This document shows positions 16,492-24,728 of a stretch of DNA of 64,000 bases, piece after piece. A program made the position numbers and the translations under genes. This stretch comes from Nocardia vaccinii NBRC 15922 (lineage in GTDB: Bacteria > Actinomycetota > Actinomycetes > Mycobacteriales > Mycobacteriaceae), in contig NZ_BDCC01000005.1 of the NCBI RefSeq assembly GCF_001613305.1, positions 124,001 through 188,000 on the forward strand. The letters run 5' to 3'. Position 1 is the stretch's first letter; each line of letters begins with the position of its first letter. The notes beneath the pieces were generated by a model. It ran no database searches and was not told the DNA's origin. It saw nothing but the letters and a program-made list of their open reading frames with translations.

Positions 16492-19275
16492 CTACCGCGA
16501 ACCTTCCCGGTCGAGCAGGAATTGCGCGAGGTGGCTCGCGGACCTGTCGGCCAACTGAGCCGCCTGGGTGCGGCAGGAGAACCCGTCCGCGAGAAACTCC
16601 GCGTCGGCGTCCTTCCGCAGCGCGGGCAGCAATCCATTCTCGGCCACCGCGACCGAAATGTCGTAATGCCCATACTGCATGCCGAAATTCCCAGCTAGTC
16701 CACAGCATCCGGCGACTTCGATCACTGTCGCACCAGTTCTCCGGAGAATTTCGCGATCCGCGTCGTATCCCGTGAGCGCATGATGATGACAATGCGGCTG
16801 CACCACAACGGTGTGGCCGCTGCGATCCGGTGGACGCCACGCGGGATCCGCGGTGAGGAATTCCGCCAGGGTTCGTACCGCTCGCGCGGTTCGCTCGGCC
16901 CGCGTGTCCTCGGGTAGTAGGGCGGGCAGATCCGAACGCAGGGCGGCGGTGCACGAGGGCTCGAGCCCGACCACCACGCCACCGGCACGCACGTGAGCGT
17001 CCAGTGCGTCCAGTGTGGCGCGCAGCCGCGAACGGGCGCCGTCGAGCTGTCCGGTGCTGATCCAGGTGAGCCCGCAGCACACCCGGCGTGCCGGAATGCG
17101 CACCCGGTGACCCAGAGATTCGATGAGTTCGACTGCTGCCCAGGCTATCCCGGGGTCGAAAGCATCGGTGAAGCTGTCGATCCACAGCAGTACACCCGGT
17201 TCGCCGCCGGGTGACTGCTTGCCACGCCGCTCGGTCCACATCCGGCGGAAACTCGTGTCCGCCAGGGCTGGAACCGCACGTCGGGGATCCATACCGGCCG
17301 CGCGGAAACCGCTCCGGCGCAGCGGAGCGAATCCGGCGACGGCATTGAACGCCCGCGGCATCCGCACACCCAGGGCGAGCCAACGCGGCAACCAGCCCAG
17401 AGCGTAGTGATCCATCGGCCGGAGTCTGCGCCGATACCGGCGGTACAGGGTCTCGGACTTGTAGGTGGCCATATCGACCCCGGCCGGACAGTCCGCGTCA
17501 CATGCCTTGCAGGACAGGCACAGATCGAGCGATTCGGCGACCGCGTCCGAACGCCAGTCCAATGCTCCCCGCACGACCTCCTGCAGGACGCGGGCTCGTC
17601 CGCGGGTGCTGTCCTTCTCATCGGCGGTCGCCAGATACGACGGGCACATGAAACCACCCGTGGCGCGAGTGTCCGCTCGGCACTTGCCGATTCCGACGCA
17701 GCGGTGCACCGCCGTGCCGATATCGCCGTCGGCGGGGAAGGCGAATCCGCCGGCGGGCGGGGTGCGCCGCAGGCCCGCAAGGCGTAGATCCGCGTCGATC
17801 GGGGCGGGGCGCACCAGAACTCCCGGATTGAGCAGGCCGTCGGGATCGAACAGCGCCTTGAATCCGGCGAATGCGTCGAGTGCGGCCGGAGAGTACATGC
17901 GCGACAACAACTCCGAGCGCGCGCGGCCGTCACCGTGTTCGCCGGACAGCGAGCCACCGTGGCGGACGACCTGATCGGCGGCGTCGGCGAGGAAGTCGCG
18001 GAACCGCTGGGGGGCATCGGCTATCGGCAGATCCAGCCGGACGTGGATGCAGCCGTCACCCAGATGTCCGTACAGCAGGCCGTCCACACCGTGCGTACCC
18101 ATCAAGTCCTCGAAATCGCGCAGATAGGCGCCGAGGTTCGCGGGCGGCACCGCGGCGTCCTCCCAGCCGGGCCAGGCCGGGCGGCCGTCGGGGGTGCGCC
18201 CGGCCAGCCCAGCACCGTCGGCACGAATCCGCCACAGTCGCGCTGCCACAGCGGAATCGGTGACGATGCGGCTGTCGATCGCGTGCGCCGTCCGGCAGAG
18301 CGCGGCCGCGCGGTCGTGCGCCTCGTCGGCGGTGTCGCCCGCGCATTCGACGAACAGCCAGCCGCGGCCCTCGGGAAGTCCGGGGACCGTGCCGCGATGG
18401 GCGCGTACGACGTCCACGAGCCGGGCATCGATACCCTCCACCGCGATCGGGCCGACCGCGGTGATCGCCGCGACATCCTCTGCCGCCGTGGGCATATCGG
18501 GGTACCCGAGCACCACCAGGACGGTCGCCCGAGGCACCGGGACGAGCGTCACCGATGCCTCCAGCAGCAGCCCGCAGGTGCCCTCGGTACCCACGAAGGC
18601 GCGCGCCGCCGAGGGATCGCGTTCGGGCAGCAGATGTTCCAGGCCGTACCCCGAGGCCTGGCGCTCGAAGCGGCCCAGTTCGGTGCGGATCACCGCCAGT
18701 TCGGATCGGGCGAATTCGGCCAGCCCGGGTATCGCCGACAATCCCGCGCCGAGGGTTCGCTCGGTTCCGGTGCCGTCGAGTATCCGCAGATTGCGCACCG
18801 AATCCGAGGTCCGGCCCCAGGCCATGGCATGCGGCCCGCACGCGTTGTTCCCGATCATCCCGCCCAGGGTGCAGCGATTCTGCGTGGACGGGTCCGGTCC
18901 GAAGCGCAATCCGGATTCCCGCGCCCGTTGCTGCAACGTCCCGAGTACGACACCGGGTTGCACTCGCGCACAACGATTTTCGACATCAATTCCGAGGATC
19001 GCGGACATATGCCTACTGAAGTCGAGCACCAGGCCGGAACCGATCGCATTGCCCGCCACCGACGTTCCCGCACCCCGCGCGGTCACCGGCACCCCTTCGT
19101 CCCGGGCCGCGGCCAGCACCGCCGCCACATCCGTATCCCCGCGCGGAAAGACCACCGCCGCGGGCCGCACCCGGTAGTTCGAGGCATCCGAGGCGTATTC
19201 CGCGCGCCGCCGCTCACCGGCGTCGATCTCGCCCTCGATCCTGCTCTCCAGCGCCCGCAGCCACGAATCGGTCAT
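16492..19275 (-). CDS. Fused FAD-linked oxidase and iron-sulfur (GlpC-like) dehydrogenase
   Basis: The 927-residue protein combines two parts. Residues ~1-480 are an FAD-binding PCMH/DLD-type oxidase with VTARGAGTSVAGNAIGSG near 62 and NRCTLGGMIGNNACG near 138. The rest is a GlpC-like module with [4Fe-4S] motifs CVGIGKC (about 525) and CLSCKACDADCP (about 585), and two CCG-type domains (CCGLTW about 731, CCGLAGNFGMQYG about 856). Such fusions oxidise D-2-hydroxy acids (D-lactate, D-2-hydroxyglutarate or glycolate) and pass electrons to the respiratory chain. The exact substrate is not determined. ATG 19275 begins a normal N-terminus. Confidence 0.88.
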   Translation of the reverse strand: MTDSWLRALESRIEGEIDAGERRRAEYASDASNYRVRPAAVVFPRGDTDVAAVLAAARDEGVPVTARGAGTSVAGNAIGSGLVLDFSRHMSAILGIDVENRCARVQPGVVLGTLQQRARESGLRFGPDPSTQNRCTLGGMIGNNACGPHAMAWGRTSDSVRNLRILDGTGTERTLGAGLSAIPGLAEFARSELAVIRTELGRFERQASGYGLEHLLPERDPSAARAFVGTEGTCGLLLEASVTLVPVPRATVLVVLGYPDMPTAAEDVAAITAVGPIAVEGIDARLVDVVRAHRGTVPGLPEGRGWLFVECAGDTADEAHDRAAALCRTAHAIDSRIVTDSAVAARLWRIRADGAGLAGRTPDGRPAWPGWEDAAVPPANLGAYLRDFEDLMGTHGVDGLLYGHLGDGCIHVRLDLPIADAPQRFRDFLADAADQVVRHGGSLSGEHGDGRARSELLSRMYSPAALDAFAGFKALFDPDGLLNPGVLVRPAPIDADLRLAGLRRTPPAGGFAFPADGDIGTAVHRCVGIGKCRADTRATGGFMCPSYLATADEKDSTRGRARVLQEVVRGALDWRSDAVAESLDLCLSCKACDADCPAGVDMATYKSETLYRRYRRRLRPMDHYALGWLPRWLALGVRMPRAFNAVAGFAPLRRSGFRAAGMDPRRAVPALADTSFRRMWTERRGKQSPGGEPGVLLWIDSFTDAFDPGIAWAAVELIESLGHRVRIPARRVCCGLTWISTGQLDGARSRLRATLDALDAHVRAGGVVVGLEPSCTAALRSDLPALLPEDTRAERTARAVRTLAEFLTADPAWRPPDRSGHTVVVQPHCHHHALTGYDADREILRRTGATVIEVAGCCGLAGNFGMQYGHYDISVAVAENGLLPALRKDADAEFLADGFSCRTQAAQLADRSASHLAQFLLDREGSR

Positions 19276-19377
19276 ATGGCCAGCCTATGCGCGGTCGGGC
19301 CACTGACCCGGCCGGCGGCACGCACTTTCCACCGCTGGTCGCACCTCGGCGTCCGGCGTACCGTCGAACGGGTGCAG

Positions 19378-19758
19378 ATGTCCACCGCGCGCATCCTGAT
19401 GATCGGCCTTCAACCCAACGCGCTCGACTACAGCAAACACCCCGGCCTGGACGAGGCGACCCTGACCGCACGCATCGAAGCCGGTAACGCGGCCCTGCGC
19501 GCCGCCGGATTCGGCGCCGTGTCGTGCCAGATTCCCGCCGACCCGGCCCAGGCCGAGACCCAGATCCGCGAACACCTCGCCGACGGCCCGTTCGACCTGG
19601 TCATGATCGGTGCGGGCGTCCGCGTCGACATCACCTACACCCTGCTCTTCGAACGCATAATCAACGTGGTCGCCGAGGCGGCCCCCGGCATCCGTTTCTG
19701 CTTCAACACCGCACCGGAGAACACCGGCGACACCCTCAGCCGCTGGGTAACGCCGTAG
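19378..19758 (+). CDS. Conserved hypothetical protein
   Basis: This 126-residue protein begins MSTARILMIGLQPNALDYSK and has alternating strands and helices (FDLVMIGAGVRVD, then the APGIRFCFNTAPEN ending), suggesting a small Rossmann-like or flavodoxin-like fold. The start is uncertain by two codons (GTG 19372 is also possible), with no clear ribosome binding site, and leaderless translation is plausible. It is divergent from the FAD/Fe-S dehydrogenase with ~100 bp between. I recall similar short proteins in many bacteria but no assigned function. Confidence 0.7.
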   Translation: MSTARILMIGLQPNALDYSKHPGLDEATLTARIEAGNAALRAAGFGAVSCQIPADPAQAETQIREHLADGPFDLVMIGAGVRVDITYTLLFERIINVVAEAAPGIRFCFNTAPENTGDTLSRWVTP

Positions 19759-19826
19759 CAGCCGCGCTCAGCGGACCAGTAACTCAGCGAGATCGGCCGG
19801 GATACCTTGCGGCACCGGCGAGAACG

Positions 19827-20253
19827 AAACCGCCGCTCCCCAACGCAAATCCGCTCGATAACCACATCGCCCCGACCCACCGCGACCGGACGCCGTGCCG
19901 GATTCGCTTTGCCCTCGGGCGGCCGCCGTGGCATTGCCGGGCAGATAGATCCGAAAAACAGCGCGGCGTCGCGAGAAAAACCCCACCGCCCAACGTCGAT
20001 TCGTTCAGCTGTCACAGCATCTGCTTGCACGCGGTCAGCCCGCGATGATCACGACAATCTTGCCGAGGCCGAGTTCGGACTCGCTTTCCGCGGTTGGGGG
20101 GCCGCACGCCCAGACTTCCCCGGCGCACAAAACCGCTACGCCCAACGCAAACCCGTTCAGTTATGACAGCATTCGCCGGCATGCTCAGCCGGGGATGACC
20201 AGGACGATCTTGCCGAGGCCGTGGCCGGATTCGCTTTCCTGTTGGGCCGCTGC
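19827..20253. repeat. Degenerate ~150-bp tandem repeat including the 3' end of an oxidoreductase gene
   Basis: The motif AAACC-N6-CCCAACG recurs at 19827, 19978 and 20130 (spacing 151 and 152). A second block, GCCGNNNTTCGGATTCGCTTT-like, recurs with its TCGCTTT at 19904, 20081 and 20231; unit 1 has lost about 25 bp between the blocks. Units 2 and 3 also share ATGAYCASGACRATCTTGCCGAG, which in unit 3 is the antisense of the last codons of the oxidoreductase. The array looks like repeated duplication of that gene's 3' end with its flank. The region 19759-20184 holds no other gene. Confidence 0.65.
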
Positions 20254-21084
20254 GGCTTCGACGAGCGGAAAGATGCGGGCGCGGGCGGGCAGGATAATGG
20301 CCTCGGCGGCGAGCAGGCGGGCGGCCTCGACCACATTGTCCAGCGGGCCGCTGGGACGGGAGAAGAAGGGGATGCCCTTCTCGGCGGCCGAGGCGTCGGC
20401 GATGGTGATGATGCGGTCGGTGCCGCCGCGCAGTTCGATGGCGGCATCGAGGAATCCGTGTCCGGCACAGTCGAATACGGCATCGATGCCATTCGGGGCG
20501 AGGGCCCGGACGCGATCGGCGACGCCCTCGCCGTAGGTGGTGGGCGTCGCGCCGAAGGAGCGGATGAGCTCCTGATTGGCCGCCGAGGCCGTACCGATCA
20601 CCCGGACGCCCGCCGCACGAGCCAGCTGCGCGGCCATCGAACCGACCGCACCCGACGCGCCGTGCACCAGCAGCGTCTCATCCGGCGCGAGATCCAGCTG
20701 TTCGAGGCCGCCACCTGCGGTGTTGGCCGCGACCGGGATCGCGACGGCATCGGTGAAGGAGAGTTCGGCGGGTTTGGCGACCAGACGTTCGGCAAGCGCG
20801 AATTCCGCGTACCCGCCGCCCTCCGCCCAGCCGATGACCTCATCGCCCACCTGCCAGGCGGCCTCGGGACCGGCCGCGTCCACAACTCCGGCGATCTCGA
20901 TTCCCGCTCGGCGCGGGAATTCCGGACCGGGCATCATCCCCCGCCGCATCTTCCAATCCGCCGGATTCACCCCCGCCGCACGAACCGCCACCCGCACCCG
21001 GGCGCCGTCCGGTTCGGGCACGGGCACCTCGACCAGTCGCAACACCTCAGGTCCACCGATTTCGTCGTACTGGATCGCCTGCAT
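20185..21084 (-). CDS. Zinc-free NADP-dependent oxidoreductase, quinone-oxidoreductase family
   Basis: This 299-residue protein begins MQAIQYDEIGGPEVLRL, typical of the QOR branch of the medium-chain dehydrogenases. The cofactor site VHGASGAVGSMAAQLA lies near residues 145-160, and no zinc-binding cysteines are present. It probably reduces quinones or unsaturated carbonyl compounds with NADPH. An AGGCTCGGTG region precedes ATG 21084, which is preferred to the longer ORF from 21189. Its last codons (LGKIVLVIPG) lie inside a tandem repeat, with decayed copies of this 3' end downstream. Confidence 0.87.
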   Translation of the reverse strand: MQAIQYDEIGGPEVLRLVEVPVPEPDGARVRVAVRAAGVNPADWKMRRGMMPGPEFPRRAGIEIAGVVDAAGPEAAWQVGDEVIGWAEGGGYAEFALAERLVAKPAELSFTDAVAIPVAANTAGGGLEQLDLAPDETLLVHGASGAVGSMAAQLARAAGVRVIGTASAANQELIRSFGATPTTYGEGVADRVRALAPNGIDAVFDCAGHGFLDAAIELRGGTDRIITIADASAAEKGIPFFSRPSGPLDNVVEAARLLAAEAIILPARARIFPLVEAAAAQQESESGHGLGKIVLVIPG

Positions 21085-21255
21085 GACACCGAGCCTATGC
21101 GCCGAGTCCGACAGTTTCCGGATCCCCGACCCCGCCCCCGGTCCCACGGCCCCGGCGGCGCCGGACTGGCCGAAGATCGCAGGTCGCACCCATTACGGTG
21201 CGGCGCTCGACTCGCCCGGGCCGGCGATGGACTCGGGTGAGACGAATACCGGGAG

Positions 21256-23136
21256 TCATGCGGCCACCGAGTCGCCCTCGTCGGCGAATTGCGTGTGGTA
21301 CAGCTCGGCGTACCGGCCGTCCCGGGCGAGCAGGTCGGCGTGGGTGCCGCGTTCGACGATCCGTCCGGATTCCACGACCAGAATCTGGTCGGCATTGCGG
21401 ATCGTGGACAGCCGATGCGCGATGACCAGGGCGGTGCGGCCGGTCAGCACCTCGGCCACGGCTTCCTGCACGGCAGCCTCGGAGGTCGAGTCCAGGGATG
21501 CGGTGGCCTCGTCCAGGACAACCACGCGCGGTTGCTCGAGCAGGAGGCGGGCGATGGTGAGACGTTGACGTTCGCCACCGGAGAGGCGATATCCACGCTC
21601 GCCGACGACGGTGTCCAGACCGTCGGGCAGCGAGTCGATCAGATCGCCCAATCTGGCCCGTCGCAACGCATCCCAGATCTCCGCATCGGTCGCGGTGGGA
21701 CGAGCCAAACGCAGGTTGGCGCCGATGGTGTCATGGAACAGGTGCCCGTCCTGGGTGACCAGGCCCACGGTGGCCTGGATGGATCGCCCGGTCAGCTCGC
21801 GAACGTCGGCGCCGTTCAACCGAACCGCACCGGAATCCACATCGTAGAGTCGCGAAACCAGTTGTGCGATGGTCGATTTGCCCGCACCCGAGGAGCCGAC
21901 GAGCGCGATCATCTGGCCGGGTTCGGCGCGAAGCGAAATCCCGTGCAGCACTTCGTCTCCGCCGCGAGTGTCGAGAGTGGCGACATCCTCGAGCGAGGCC
22001 AGCGACACCTTGTCCGCCGCCGGATAGCCGAAGCGCACATCGTCGAACTCCACCGTGACCGGGCCGGGCGGCACCGCACGCGCATCGGGCGCGTCCTGGA
22101 TGAGTGGTTCCAGATCGAGTATCTCGAAGACGCGCTCGAAGCTGACCAGCGCGGACATGATGTCCACCCGGGCGCTGGCCAATGCGGTCAGCGGGGTGTA
22201 GAGCCTGGTCAGCAGCAGCGAAAGCGATACCACCGCACCGGCATTCAGCTGACCGCGCAGCGCGAACCAGCCGCCCAGTCCGTAGACCAGCGCCACCGCG
22301 AGCGCCGATACCAGCGTCAGCGCGGTCACGAAGGTGGTCTGCAGCATCGCGGTCCGCACGCCGATATCGCGCACGCGCCCGGCGCGCAGGGCGAATTCGG
22401 CCGACTCGTGCCGCGGCCGCCCGAACAGTTTCACCAGGGTCGCGCCGGGCGCGGAGAAACGTTCGGTCATCTGCGTACTCATCGCCGCATTGAGTTGCGC
22501 GCCCTCGCGCTGGATCGCCGCCACCCGGGTACCCATCCGCCGCGCCGGAATCATGAACAGCGGCAACATGATCAGCGCCAGCACCGTGATCTGCCAGGAC
22601 AGCCGCACCATCACCACGAGGGTCAGCAGCAGCGTGACGATATTGGTGACCACACCCGAGAGTGTCGTGCTGAACGCCCGCTGCGCACCGATCACATCGC
22701 TGTTGAGCCGGCTCACCAGCGCACCGGTACGGGTGCGGGTGAAGAAGGCGATCGGCATCTTCTGCACGTGGTCGAATACCGCGGTGCGCAGATCCAGGAT
22801 CAATCCCTCGCCGATCCGCGAAGACAGCCACCGGATCACGATGCCCAGCGCCGCGTCGACGACGGCCAGCGCACCGATCGCCACCGCGAGCAGCACCACG
22901 ACTCGCGCCGCGGAATGTCCGACGATGTGATCGACCACCCGTCCGGCCAGCAGCGGATTGGCCACCTCCAGCACCGCCGACACCACGCTGAACAGCAGGA
23001 AGCCGATCAACAACCGCCGATGCGGCCGAGCGAAGCGCAGCATCCGGCGAGCCGTCGCCCCGCTGAACCCACGCCGCTCGGCCGGCGCGCCGGCCTGCCG
23101 ATACAACTGACTCCACGCCACCGATTCGATCGTCAT
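21256..23136 (-). CDS. ABC exporter, fused membrane and ATP-binding domains
   Basis: This 626-residue half-transporter has a six-helix membrane domain (residues ~50-340) followed by an ATPase domain. Walker A is GSSGAGKST, the signature LSGGERQRL, and Walker B VVVLDEATASLDS with a switch histidine in LVIAHRLSTI. It should work as a homodimer exporting a lipid, drug or peptide; substrate unknown. AAGGGAG before ATG 23136 sets the start. A ~15-residue stretch EDVATLDTRGGDEV between the strand after the membrane domain and the ATPase core looks like a small insertion. Confidence 0.9.
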   Translation of the reverse strand: MTIESVAWSQLYRQAGAPAERRGFSGATARRMLRFARPHRRLLIGFLLFSVVSAVLEVANPLLAGRVVDHIVGHSAARVVVLLAVAIGALAVVDAALGIVIRWLSSRIGEGLILDLRTAVFDHVQKMPIAFFTRTRTGALVSRLNSDVIGAQRAFSTTLSGVVTNIVTLLLTLVVMVRLSWQITVLALIMLPLFMIPARRMGTRVAAIQREGAQLNAAMSTQMTERFSAPGATLVKLFGRPRHESAEFALRAGRVRDIGVRTAMLQTTFVTALTLVSALAVALVYGLGGWFALRGQLNAGAVVSLSLLLTRLYTPLTALASARVDIMSALVSFERVFEILDLEPLIQDAPDARAVPPGPVTVEFDDVRFGYPAADKVSLASLEDVATLDTRGGDEVLHGISLRAEPGQMIALVGSSGAGKSTIAQLVSRLYDVDSGAVRLNGADVRELTGRSIQATVGLVTQDGHLFHDTIGANLRLARPTATDAEIWDALRRARLGDLIDSLPDGLDTVVGERGYRLSGGERQRLTIARLLLEQPRVVVLDEATASLDSTSEAAVQEAVAEVLTGRTALVIAHRLSTIRNADQILVVESGRIVERGTHADLLARDGRYAELYHTQFADEGDSVAA

Positions 23137-23285
23137 CCGCCCAACTCCCTTCCGCCGGCCATTCAACACCGACCCACCGACACTAGAACCTCAACAAAGC
23201 TTCAGCTCAAGTGTTCCGGGCGAGGAACGCGTTCGCGCACAGCGGAAAGGTCGCCGGTGAACTCCGGCCTCAGCTGTCGGTCGAA

Positions 23286-23423
23286 TCAGTTCTGTTCGAG
23301 GCTGTAGCCCAAGGTCGCGCCCTGCATCCGCTCGGCGATCGGCAGATGCACGTTCTGGTAGTACTCGTCGAACTGCTGCGGGTCCGGCGGGTGGACTTCA
23401 GCTGTCGATCGGTTCCCAGCCAC
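23286..23423 (-). pseudogene. EthD-like gene fragment downstream of narI
   Basis: In a frame different from narI, a short ORF (GTG 23423, stop 23288-23286) contains PPDPQQFDEYYQNVHLPIAE. This matches the first strand-helix of the EthD/dimeric alpha-beta barrel family, including the characteristic HLPIAE-type motif. It stops after 45 residues (about 100 are normal), so the rest of the domain is gone. It overlaps the end of narI by 26 bases and has no good ribosome binding site. Probably a decayed gene; a tiny functional protein is less likely. Confidence 0.5.
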
Positions 23424-24126
23424 GCCGCGCCGCACGTCCCCCAGCGGCCTGCTTCGGGTCGCGGTAGCGATAGACGATGTAGGGGCGGAACAGGTATTGG
23501 ACGGGCGCGCTGAACATGTGGACCAGGCGGGTGAAGGGGACCAGTGCGATCAGCAGCATGCCGATCACGGCGTGGACCTGATAGGCGACCGGGACCGAAC
23601 TCATCAGGGCGGGGCCGGGGTCGAGGATGAAGATGCGGCGGGCCCAGGGGGCGATGGTGGTGCGGTAGTCGTAGCCGTGATCGAGGGTGGAATGGGTGAG
23701 TTTGGCGAACAGGCCCAGGAAGATCGCCGAGAGCAGGAACACGTACATCGTCTTGTCGTTGCGGGTCGTCGCCCGGAACACCGGTGCGTTGGTGCGGCGA
23801 CGCAGAACCAGCAGTACCACGCCGACGATGGCCAGCACGCCCGCGATCGTGCCGGCGATCAGGGACAGCAGGTGGTATAGGTGTTCGCCCAATCCCAGTG
23901 CGCTGGTCCAGCTTTCCGGGATGAACAGGCCCATGAGATGTCCGACCAGGACGAACAGGATGCCGTAGTGGAACATCGGCGAGGCGATGTTGAGCAGTCG
24001 CGATTCGTACGGTTCGGAGGACCGGGTGGTCCAGCCGAATTTGTCGTAGCGGTGCCGCCAGAACAATCCGCCGATCAGCGATACCAGGGCGATATAGGGC
24101 AGTGCGCCCCACAGGAATACCTGCAT
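23398..24126 (-). CDS. narI: Respiratory nitrate reductase gamma subunit (cytochrome b)
   Basis: This 242-residue membrane subunit takes electrons from menaquinol and passes them through two b hemes to NarH. Five hydrophobic helices are visible. Likely heme ligands are the histidines in MFHYGILFVLVGHLMG and in YQVHAVIGMLL plus FTRLVHMFS. The ATG at 24126 overlaps the narJ stop by one base. Last gene of narGHJI. Confidence 0.95.
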   Translation of the reverse strand: MQVFLWGALPYIALVSLIGGLFWRHRYDKFGWTTRSSEPYESRLLNIASPMFHYGILFVLVGHLMGLFIPESWTSALGLGEHLYHLLSLIAGTIAGVLAIVGVVLLVLRRRTNAPVFRATTRNDKTMYVFLLSAIFLGLFAKLTHSTLDHGYDYRTTIAPWARRIFILDPGPALMSSVPVAYQVHAVIGMLLIALVPFTRLVHMFSAPVQYLFRPYIVYRYRDPKQAAGGRAARRGWEPIDS

Positions 24127-24728
24127 CAGTGACCTCCGTTGCCGAGCACGGGTAGTAGGTCGAGGTGGCCGTAGGGGGACAGTCCGACGGTCTCGGTGGC
24201 CGGGCCCGATCTCGCCAGCGCACGCGCGGCGGCGCGATCGCGCGGGGTCGGGCCGGGCAGGGTGGCGCTGAGCGCGTTCAGGACGTGGACATACGGCGTC
24301 TCGGCCTCGTCCAACGCCAGACGCAACAGTTCCAGGCCCGGACGATGTTCGAGCAGCAGTTCGGAAGATCCCGTGGCAGCACAGAATTCGAGTACTACCG
24401 GCAAGTGGTCGGGCAGTTCGGTCTCGCGCAACTCCATCCCGTGCTCGCGATAGATATGCTTGAGCCGGGCAAGCGAACTGCCGCGTCGGCGCGTATCACC
24501 GTCCTGCCACCACGTCAGATGCAGGCAGTGCCGATTATGGAAATCGAAGACCTGCACGTACTGCTCGCACAGCGCCGCCCGGCCCACCGCCGCGGCGTGT
24601 TTCAGGAACGGCCGCAGCGCGGGCGCACCCGCGTCGAACAGCGGCAACCGGTCGAAGAACCGCTCGTCGGGGTAGTCCAGGCAGTGCGCGGCGGCCTGGT
24701 ACAGCGCCGGAACCGAATCGCCGGTCAC
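24126..24728 (-). CDS. narJ: Nitrate reductase assembly chaperone (delta subunit)
   Basis: This 200-residue cytosolic chaperone binds NarG while the molybdenum cofactor is inserted and before the complex docks on NarI. Motifs typical of the TorD/NarJ family include YVQVFDFHNRHCLHLTWW and GDTRRRG near residues 56-80. The GTG start at 24728 overlaps the narH stop (GTGA), which rules out the longer ORF. Confidence 0.92.
   Translation of the reverse strand: MTGDSVPALYQAAAHCLDYPDERFFDRLPLFDAGAPALRPFLKHAAAVGRAALCEQYVQVFDFHNRHCLHLTWWQDGDTRRRGSSLARLKHIYREHGMELRETELPDHLPVVLEFCAATGSSELLLEHRPGLELLRLALDEAETPYVHVLNALSATLPGPTPRDRAAARALARSGPATETVGLSPYGHLDLLPVLGNGGH

Noticed and set aside
21289..23307. 672-codon ORF opposite the ABC exporter
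   Set aside because: Gln/His/Arg-rich shadow translation of the exporter; no start signal and no recognisable fold.
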